Source: Anthonomus grandis grandis (Eukaryota; Arthropoda; Insecta; Coleoptera; Curculionidae). Taken from it: 64,000 nt of DNA. Numbering within the stretch: position 1 is the first letter of the stretch; each line of letters opens with the position of its first letter. Both the position numbers and the translations under genes were made by a program. Of this stretch, positions 56,885-64,000 are shown piece by piece. Under the pieces are notes generated by a model. That model was given only the letters and a program-made list of their open reading frames with translations. It made no database searches and was not told the origin of the DNA. The DNA lies in NCBI RefSeq assembly GCF_022605725.1, contig NC_065546.1, positions 19,464,227 to 19,528,226 on the forward strand, given 5' to 3'.

Positions 56885-58808
56885 TGGAAGTGGTTATTAA
56901 AAAAATTTCAGAATGGACTAACGAATTCACACTACAGTTCTTGGAAGATATGGAACCCAAAACATAATTTCCATAAAGATAAAAAAAAGATTAATGATGC
57001 ATGGGTTCGTTTAAACGAGAAACTGGATATTCCTATACCAGTTTTAAAGAAAAAAAAGATTTTTTAATGGCTACATTTAGAAGCCATTTAAGAAAAAAAA
57101 AAGGAATCGATTAAATCCAGAGCTGGAGCCATTGAGATTTATAAGCCTATATGGTTTGCTTTTGAAGTTATGGAGGCTTTTTTGGGAGGAGTGTACCAAT
57201 GCAAATCCACCATAAACACTGAAATTTTTGAGGTAAGATTAAAAAATTTGTGTGTTTTTATTAGCAACATAAAATAATACACCAAATTAAATATTTTACG
57301 TATTACAAAAATATGAAGTAAAATTTTCCCTTATTTGAGTTGCATGTTGGGTTGATCTGCGGGGTATATTCTGTAATGGTCTAATAGCACAAGTACTATC
57401 TACTCCTTGTCTCCATGAATCAGGTCGAATAATGGATCCATCAAGGTGCCAGTAGGGGTATAAGTCCGTTCTGATGCTTTACTTCTTCTCAGAAAGTTAT
57501 GTAGTAATACACAAGTCATAGTTACTACTGATACTTTATCTACTTCCAGTGATATTGGTTTTCTAAAAATGTGAAAGACTGATGCTAGTATCCCAAGAAC
57601 ATTTTCTACCACCACACGACTCGATGACAATTTTTGGTTATATATTCGTTTTGGTGAACCAAGTTCATGAGTGCCTGGATACGGTTTCATAATATGAGTA
57701 CTAAGTGCAAATGCTCCGTCACCCAAAAACACAAAGGCTTCTATATTTGAACCTGATCAAGTTCGTTTGAGCAAATTTTTTCCCACAACAAACTATGCTT
57801 AAGTACGCCACCATCACTTATTCTTCCTTGACTTCCAATATCAGCAAAAGTAAAGCGAAAGTTACTCTCAACCAAAGCTAAAAGAACTATGCTAAATGAT
57901 CTTTTATAGTTGTAATATTCAGATCCGCTGTTAGTTGGGCATTGTATTATTAAGTGCTTCCCATCGATTGCACCGACGCAGTGTGGAAATCTTCTAAATC
58001 CCTTTTCTATTGCCATCCATTCTTCTGCAGTTGAAGGCATCTGCAAGGAAAAATTATTTAAAATTTAATTTGTTACTTTGCAGTATTTTTATTAACTTTA
58101 AAAATGTCTAAATATTCTATTTTTATCACTTATAGGAACAAAATACTGAAACTGAAGAACTGCAAAGTGTAGCTGACATAAGTAGTGAACCGTTAACATC
58201 AAATATTAAAATTATTGGCAAAACAACTTCGAGTGCAAACAATATAGGCAACGCCAATTCGAGTCAATCTTCTTCAGCATCCAGACCAACTCCTCGCCCA
58301 CGTAGACAAGTTCCTCCTGAATTACAGCAGGCTGGGCGCGATATGAAAGAAGCTTTTTCGTCACTACAAAACGTGCTAAATAAAAGACCTCCTGAAGAAG
58401 ACGAGTGTGATATTTACGCAAAAATGCTGGCGAAAAAATTAAGAAAGCTTCCCGACGAAGAAAGGCCGCTGTTGATTGATGGCATGTTTATAAAACGTTT
58501 ACGGGCATCACGTTCTCATTCGTCTTATTACAATCAAACTATATACGATAATCAACCTTTGCCCTCGTCCTCAGAAACATACATTTCTACTCGCCCTTCA
58601 ACATCCTTTTCCCATTGTTCTGATCATCCCTCTTCCCTATCCCCCCCAATCTATATATTCTGGGAATCAGTATACAATTCTCCCAGGAAATTATAATAAT
58701 TATGAACAAGAAAGTGTCCCACAACAGATGTCCCAGTCTTCCGCAAGTCCAAGTCACATAACTAGTTTGGAACATGCTTACTTAGACGCAACTGAAAGTG
58801 ATGGTTAA
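56885..58808 (+). pseudogene. Harbinger MADF/BESS accessory protein, two exons, frameshifted
   Basis: In Harbinger elements a MADF/Myb-like partner binds the ends and helps bring the transposase to the nucleus. Exon 1 reads EWTNEFTLQFLEDM, WNPKHNFHKDKKKINDAWVR and DFLMATFRSHLRKKK, then EIYKPIWFAFEVMEAFLGG, a full MADF domain. It ends in GAG before GTAAGA at 57,233. The intron ends in CACTTATAG at 58,135. Exon 2 resumes in phase (EEQNTETEELQSVADISS) and carries DECDIYAKMLAKKLRKLPDE (58,400-58,460), a BESS-like tail. The stop is at 58,808. About three frame changes in exon 1 and one in a C-run near 58,645 all lie in homopolymers. The start codon is not clear. Confidence 0.78.
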
Positions 58809-59181
58809 ATTTCAATGAACATTAAATATAATCCTTTTGTTTTGTAAAATAAATAGAAATAAATGTGTTTAGTTTAAATTTAATACTGGCCTTTATTTCA
58901 TCCTTTAAGGCTTCGTTGAGTGCAGTGCACACTTCAGGCATAATTTTCGATATAATTTGGCTGGAAATTTTGAACAAAAAGTGAAGACTCTTATAACTGT
59001 CGCCAGTAGCCAAAAATCTTAATGGCACTGCGAGACGTACTTTAGCCGGTATGGCCTCTCTGAGTTGTGTGTTTTGTTTGGAAATAAATGGTGAAATTTT
59101 GGCTAATAAATATTCGAAATCTAGTGATGACATGCGACAAAAACTTTCAAATTCTCCAGAAGGTTCGTGAAGTAGCTCTGT
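57400..59181 (-). pseudogene. Harbinger DDE transposase, two exons, one frame change
   Basis: The minus-strand exon at 59,181-58,891 reads SGEFESFCRMSSLDFEYLL, REAIPAKVRLAVPLRFLATG and ISKIMPEVCTALNEALKDE. It follows an acceptor-like TATATACAG. The donor appears to be AAG with GCCAGT, a GC-type site. The acceptor is TTCCTTGCAG at 58,050-58,041. The second exon (58,040-57,400) starts MPSTAEEWMAIEKGFRRFPH and holds the DDE residues: GAIDGKHL, FLGDGAFAL and VVVENVLGIL. It ends at a stop after HGDKE. One frame change lies near 57,765. The N-terminal 30-60 residues of HARBI1-like proteins are missing, replaced by a TA repeat. All three catalytic residues remain. Confidence 0.85.
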
Positions 59182-59222
59182 ATATATATATATTACATAT
59201 ATATATGTATGTATATATATCA
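59163..59222. repeat. TA/TATG-rich microsatellite at the transposase 5' end
   Basis: Alternating TA with ATGTATG interruptions. It overlaps the point where the transposase N-terminus should begin and may have replaced it through slippage or deletion. Confidence 0.8.
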
Positions 59223-59379
59223 CGAATCATACCCTAAAGTATAAGCTTGTTCCCGTTACCTACCCTCGCAAAAAGTCTCGAGACGTCTCGGCGAGAGTGT
59301 GCAGGTAGCATAACAGTTACTTATAGGATATTGACTTGTGCACCTTATCTTGTTATTAGGTATTATTAGCTTTAGCAGG

Positions 59380-61278
59380 AGGAAAGCAAGCGGAAAATAC
59401 TAATTTTCCTGAAGACTCCCGCTAATTTATGTTGACGACGTCAACGGTGGGTGGCTCAGAATCCATTGAGTGAGCTAAAAAACTTCAAATGGATTTAGTG
59501 TCTCTTGTTCAGAAAGGTGATTTTGAGCTTCGAAAATGGTGTAGTAACGACCCTCGTTTGTTAGCTGATTTTCCACCATCTTTTTTTTATAGTGAATAAT
59601 AATATATAATAATAAGTCTTATTTAATTTCGAGCTAGATAGCCGCTTGAAAGTTTTAGGTCTTCAGTGGAATCATTCTCTTGATGTTTTCCAGTTTTCAA
59701 TTAGTTCAGTTGATAAAGGATGCACAAAACGTATACTTTTGTAACTTTGCAATATAAATACAAACGTACTTTTCAAAGATTTTTGATCCCTTAGAATTAA
59801 TTTCTCCCTTAACTTTATTCGTTAAGCATTTAATTCAACGCTTATGGTACCTAAAACTAGGTTGAGATGAAACGGCTCCAAACGAGATTGTTTTTCTTTG
59901 GAATAAATATCATTTGAAGATATCTTCTATATCCAAATGTAAAATTCCTCGTTTTTTGTTCCCCCTCACTTATATGACCATAGAAATTCACGGGTTTTGC
60001 GATAGCTTGAATAAGGGCTGTTGCGCTGTAAATTACCTATGCTCTTTACTTGCTGATGGGCAAGTGACCACTCAATTTGTATGTGCTAAATAAAAAGTTG
60101 CACCGCTAAAAACCCTTTCAATTCTACGCTTGGAACTACGCGCAGCCCTACTTCTGTTTCGATTGCTTTCACATGTTTACAAAATGTATACATCATCATC
60201 CGTCATTCATAAGATTTTCGCATGGAGTGACTAAACATATTCAAAACTTTCATGGATCAAAGCATCGTTGGAGTACTTTTGCTAGTAATAGGGTCTCCTT
60301 TATCCAAGAAAAGTTACCAGTTTCTTGTTGGTATCATGACTCCTCTGAAAAGAATCCTGCGGATTTAGGTTCTAGAGGTTTGTTTCTAGTGGAACTAAAA
60401 AGTAGTTTAGTCCCAGGCCTTTGCTTCAGACATCAGTAATTCAAACCAATCAATTACCTTCGAAACCGCTTAGAAAGTTAAGCGTTTTATGGATAGTGAT
60501 AATATCTTACGTGTGGGTAGTCGATTAAAACATTCATTGAGTTTTAATCACAATTATCCTGCTCTTCCGCCTAGTACTCTCAAGTTTACAGAACTTATAG
60601 TAACTTATTTTCATTTAAAATATTTTCATGCTGGTGTCAAAAGGGTTCAGTTTCTTATCACACAACAATTCTGGATAGTATCTTCCCAAAGGATCATTTG
60701 TCAAATTATTTAAAAATGTGTACGATGCTTTAGGTGTCGACCTTTCGGAGATTTGCCTGCTGCGCGCATATCCCAAGTAAAGCCTTTTCTTCACACCGAC
60801 GCCACGTTACCGTGGCTGTCGCACCATAAAGGCTTACCTGTGCCTATTCATTTGCTTTGCAACCAAGGCTTTACATCTTGATTTGGTCTCTAACCTCTCT
60901 ACCGAGGCCTTTTTAGCCGCTTTACGTAGGTGTATTGCTCGGCGTGGCCGTTGTCAGCACTTATATAGCTATTGCGGTACCAATTTTGCTGGCAGATGCT
61001 CCAAAAAATGCATCAAGATATTTGGAGCCGTTGGTCTAGTGAGTATTTGCATAGGCTACATTAACGTGGCAAATGGCATAAGCCTATTGTTAACCTTTCT
61101 CCTGGAACTCTAGTACTAATTCGCAATGACTTAGCACCGTCCCTGCAGTGGCATATTGGTCGAATTACAGAGGTACGTCCGGGTTCGGATATAGTCAGAG
61201 TCGCTACTGTTCAAACCAGTAATGAAACCTTAAAGCAACCTGTTGTAAAGCTATGTCCTTTGCCACTTTCAAGCAACT
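59380..61278 (+). pseudogene. BEL/Pao pol: RT, RNase H and integrase remnants
   Basis: Near 59,427 one frame reads IYVDDVNGGW, the RT catalytic YVDD. Next comes ESIE-AKKLQMDLVSLVQKG, DFELRKWCSNDPRLL. RNase H territory is mostly illegible until RWSTFASNRVSFIQE, SEKNPADLGSRGL (60,300-60,390). The integrase zinc region reads ILRVGSRLKHSLSFNHNYPA, KYFHAGVKRVQFLITQQFW and CVRCFRCRPFGDLPAARI. The core reads LSTEAFLAALRRCIARRG and YCGTNF, where relatives have a D before xGTNF. The C-terminal part is LSPGTLVLIRNDLAPSLQWH, IGRITEVRPGSD, VVKLCPLPL, ending at 61,278 just before the purine tract and 3' LTR. Many stops. Confidence 0.85.
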
Positions 61279-61308
61279 GAAAAATGCAATGCATTTTGGT
61301 GGGCGGTA

Positions 61309-61600
61309 TGTTCAGTTTTCTTAAATTCATTCTTAAAATCATTTATACTCTTCAACTCATTTGCACTTAGCTCACTATATAGAAACAGTTCTGTTAATAT
61401 GCATATTGCATGCAAAATGCATTTAAAAAAATGTTTTGAGGCCTTATAAAAAGTGCGCGTCCAGCATAGCAGAATCGGAACCAAGAGGCAGACGCAGCTC
61501 GCTCTCAAGTCGCAAAACAAGTAGATCGCTAACCGAGTCGCTAACGTGTCAAGTACCGCCCTCCACAATCCCGCGTCTATGGGATTAAAAACCTAAATTA
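61309..61600 (+). repeat. BEL/Pao 3' LTR
   Basis: Begins TGTTCAGTTTTCTTAAATTC directly after the purine tract. TATAAAAAGTGCGCG lies near 61,446. Compared with the 5' copy it has a small TGCATATTGCATGC insertion and differs after GCAGCTCGCTCT. The end is uncertain. Confidence 0.65.
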
Positions 61601-62007
61601 AGAGCAAATGCGCAGCGACACGCATCTCAAAATTGAAATATCCCATATTTCTAGACGATGTAAAGCAAAACCACCGACTAGGAAGGCATCAAGCGGCCGT
61701 TTTTTATTTAAGCCGTCAATGTATTACGTATGTATTCTTTCGCATAGGCAAAATTCTATCGCGCTCTTGCTTCCACAGTCTAGCGACACGCGGCGACACA
61801 CAGGGATGGGTTTTTCACATAAATTATACTCGTAATTCACTTTGTTTTAGCTGTTGATTGAGCAAGATATTTTTCTTTTTCTTCAGCAGATTCAGGGCTT
61901 GTTGGCGTGTTTTTTTTAGTTACAAACTTTTTGTTTTTTTTTATTATAAATTAGTGTGTGTTTTTTTTTTTCATTCGGGTTGCAGGTGTTTCTTTTTATA
62001 AAGAATT
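61601..62007. other. Interval with T-rich, acceptor-like tract
   Basis: No gene recognised. A TTTTTTTTTTTTCATTCGGG stretch followed by TTGCAG ends at 61,985 and resembles a splice acceptor just upstream of the small reading frame at 62,008. Confidence 0.4.
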
Positions 62008-62321
62008 ATGGGTTCTACTTCAAGACGAGTAGCAAGAAATACTAAAATAAATAGAAAACTCGCACAGAAAAGGTATGTATAATCCTTAAAAGTATAAATA
62101 ATTAAAGCTATAAATGTAATTAACAGTTTGTAACAATGTATAAAGTTAATATAAATTAAACATTATATTATTCAATCTTTTTTTATGATTACCTACATTA
62201 AGTCACACCATTTTTTTGTTTATATTTTATTGACGAATACCATTTTACTATTATTAGGTATAGATGGCAACCAATACAATTGCGTCGAAGGTTAGCTAGG
62301 CAAGAAGATCTAAATGAGTAA
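62008..62321 (+). CDS. Possible small spliced arginine-rich frame (hypothetical)
   Basis: An ATG at 62,008 starts MGSTSRRVARNTKINRKLAQ and runs to AAAAG before GTATGT at 62,073. A T-rich tract ending ATTATTAG lies at 62,257. Joining the two restores a frame (RYRWQPIQLRRRLARQEDLN) that reaches a stop at 62,319-62,321. The predicted product would be about 42 residues with many arginines. The second exon could instead continue, because GAGTAAGC contains a donor-like GTAAGC at 62,318. I recognise no family. It could be the 5' part of a host gene, a remnant or chance. It lies outside the LTR of the BEL/Pao element. Confidence 0.25.
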
Positions 62322-62500
62322 GCAAATTAGGTAAAAAATATATGTAAGTATTTTCAAACAGATAATTCTTATTTCACGTATTTCTAAAATAGCTTTTTAA
62401 TATTGGAATGATTTTAAAACAGTTTTTTTAACAAAAATACTAGATCAATAATGCATAGATGGTCTAATGAAGCATGTACAGGGTGTTTTCAAAGTTGTTA
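62322..62500. other. AT-rich, with one orphan mariner end
   Basis: GTACAGGGTGTTTTCAAAG at 62,477 resembles a mariner end. It lies just outside the fold-back at 62,502. Confidence 0.5.
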
Positions 62501-62501
62501 A

Positions 62502-62655
62502 CTGATTAATCGTTTAGCATAATTGTAATATTATTCCACAAACAAAACAAATATTTTAAAATTTATTAGAGTATGTATGTATATATTTATATCAATTTAA
62601 AAATATTTGTTTTGTTTGTGGAATAATATTACAATTATGCTAAACGATTAATCAG
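62502..62655. repeat. Perfect 56-bp inverted repeat (fold-back)
   Basis: CTGATTAATCGTTTAGCATA starts the left arm (62,502-62,557). The right arm (62,600-62,655) is its exact inverse as far as I can read. The 42-base spacer is AT-rich with TATGTATG. Together with the mariner end motif on the left only, it looks like the inner part of a mariner-type MITE or a half-element palindrome. Confidence 0.85.
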
Positions 62656-63089
62656 ATCCCTTCAATTTTTTCGGAGGCGCAGATAAAGTGATCGGGTTAT
62701 ATGTCCGGAGTTGCTTCGTTTGCCATATGTGCCATATGTGCATGACCTGTGCATCTTTAGAGATGAAGCAAATGCAGGTAAATGCATTTTATTTTTTTAC
62801 TCGGAAACCGCACCAAAAAAAGTTAAAAGGCCATTTTTGTTGGAAACTTATGGCTCTAAAAATAAAAAGATCTAAATTTGAAGACTGGAAGCCTTTTAAT
62901 CGTTATAACCCTTTTAGCTTAAAGCCTTATTTTTATAGAATAATTAAATATATTTGAAACCTTATCTTTTACTACTTACCTTTTTATCTTTTACTTACCT
63001 TTTCCATAGGATTGCCGAAATTTGAGCCTCTTCATTGGCATCTGTGAAACCGTAAAATTCATAGAGGTCGCATAAAAAAATCATAAATT

Positions 63090-63838
63090 ATGGCAAAGTT
63101 GCGTAATTTCACGTTTATTTATTAAATTCTGTTTAATTTGTTTTCAATCCGGATACGTTTAGAAATGTCTGGAAAGAAGCGAAATTTAGAAAAAATCTAT
63201 TTAATTATTTTCTAAACTTATTTTCTATTCAATTTTTAAATAATTTGCACTTTTTTCGTGCTACATGGTGGTGTTTTTAGATTTTCAATTCGGCGTTTCA
63301 TCTTTTGCCGACAATAATCAACCTTATTTCTTCTTATAAACGCTATACATATATGTATTTTTAAAGTCTTTTTTAATACTACCTATACCTTTTTATTGAT
63401 GTATTGCATCTATTTTTGTCTTTCACTCTTATTCTTTCTTGGGTTTCTTTCGTGCCCAAACCGCTTTTTATCACATATTCATAATATGTGATACATCAGT
63501 GAAAAGGCAATAAAAAGTACTTTTTAAAATTGTAAGAATCCAATATAGCGCCATTAGCGCTCATAAGAAAAACAAATTTGATGATTGTCGCAAGACGAAA
63601 CGTCTTATTAAAAATCAAAAAACAGCACCATGTAGCATGAGAGACGTTACAAAACTGCAAATTATTTTAAAATCGGATATGATAAATAATTTATAAATAA
63701 AAAATTAATAAATAAGGTAAGGAAAAAATTTTATCTATTTTTCAAAATTTCCGGGTTTTCCGAATATTTCCGAATATATGAAGATTTTTAAATTTTTAAA
63801 CAGAAATTTAATAGGCGACAAAGTACGCAACTTTGCCA
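63090..63838. repeat. ~750 bp MITE-like segment with inverted ends
   Basis: ATGGCAAAGTTGCGTAATTT at 63,089 pairs with the inverse of 63,838 (GTACGCAACTTTGCCA). A second shared block ATTAAATT-CTGTTTA follows on each side. Inside are the palindrome ATCACATATTCATAATATGTGAT at about 63,470-63,492 and a hammerhead-like core at 63,580-63,604. No protein is encoded. Confidence 0.55.
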
Positions 63839-64000
63839 AAATTGCGTTGCAAAAAAATGTACTTCATATTATTGGGTAATATACAGGTTGTATTTGAAAT
63901 TGTCATTGTTTATTTTTATAACATACGCAATTTTGCAAAGAAATTTATCTCATTTTTAGTATTATTAACCTTATTTCTTTTATTTTTTTTGGGATTTAAA

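Larger units (their letters stand above)
56609..59310. mobile_element. PIF/Harbinger transposon with interlocked genes
   Basis: The terminal repeats begin TGCTACCTCCACACTTTCG on the left and, in reverse, TGCTACCTGCACACTCTCG on the right. The flanking 3-base duplication is TAA (56,606-56,608 and 59,311-59,313), the TWA type expected for Harbinger. The element is 2,702 bp. It holds the usual two Harbinger genes, a MADF/BESS-type DNA-binding protein (plus) and a DDE transposase (minus), whose exons and introns interdigitate. The short stretches next to the ends are rich in CTCG and CGAG motifs. Confidence 0.92.
56006..61600 (+). mobile_element. BEL/Pao LTR retrotransposon carrying a Harbinger insertion
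   Basis: Two direct repeats at 56,006-56,330 and 61,309-61,600 both begin TGTTYAGTTTTCTTAAATT. They share CAACTCATTTGCACTTRGCT-like and ATAAAAAGTGCGCG segments, so they are the LTRs. The 3' LTR is preceded by a purine-rich TTTTGGTGGGCGG tract. Pol parts lie at 59,380-61,278. Gag and protease are absent, and the space next to the 5' LTR is mostly the Harbinger element at 56,609-59,310. The LTRs have diverged, especially after the shared CGCAGCTCGCTCT block, so the exact outer ends are uncertain. Confidence 0.8.

Noticed and set aside
1..64000. CRISPR arrays, bacterial operons, tRNA and rRNA genes
   Set aside because: No regularly spaced short repeats, ribosome-binding-site spacing or recognisable RNA genes. 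All signs are eukaryotic and transposon-derived.

Overview
This 64 kb window looks like heterochromatin-like or intergenic DNA from an arthropod, most likely an insect. A beetle is plausible, but the order is an inference. The background is AT-rich. Almost every recognisable coding trace belongs to a transposable element, and no host gene can be named with confidence. There are no rRNA genes, no tRNA genes I could recognise, no CRISPR array and no bacterial operon structure. The one possible host-gene trace is a tiny arginine-rich spliced reading frame near 62.0-62.3 kb.

Layout. 0.4-6.4 kb: two inverted copies of a palindrome-rich repeat flank a decayed LINE, which is itself interrupted by a TA-flanked fold-back element. 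7.1-7.8 kb: a short interspersed LINE/SINE tail. 8.9-10.9 kb: a nearly intact DD41D mariner. 11.6-13.7 kb: a mariner C-terminus, a LINE gag fragment (ORF1) and a dead mariner. 16.0-18.7 kb: an IS630/Tc1-like element. 18.9-21.1 kb: two dead mariners in opposite orientation. 21.1-23.2 kb: a LINE tail and a pogo-like element. 24.8-26.6 kb: a mariner with terminal inverted repeats of over 500 bp. 26.6-27.2 kb: a likely solo LTR. 28.7-29.8 kb: a deleted mariner. 32.1-34.9 kb: a Helitron Rep lacking its helicase. 35.4-37.5 kb: a fairly young LINE. 38.0-41.05 kb: a mariner with ~800 bp inverted repeats and three stacked ends. 41.4-42.2 kb: a deleted mariner. 44.2-45.5 kb: a GC-richer LINE. 46.6-48.9 kb: a second, longer member of the IS630-like family. 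49.6-54.7 kb: a decayed Ty3/gypsy element broken by a Penelope fragment. 56.0-61.6 kb: a BEL/Pao element with both LTRs, carrying a whole Harbinger element inside it. 62.5-63.8 kb: small fold-back repeats.

The parts fit together as nested genome parasites rather than as a pathway. The most striking architecture is in the Harbinger element at 56,609-59,310. Its MADF/BESS gene on the + strand and its transposase gene on the - strand are interlocked, so each gene's large exon sits inside the other's intron. A second theme is that at least three mariner copies have inverted repeats that run into an end of their own transposase gene, so the left arm carries an inverted piece of coding sequence.

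All assignments come from reading the translated sequence and motifs by eye. Element ends are exact where a target duplication is visible and approximate elsewhere.
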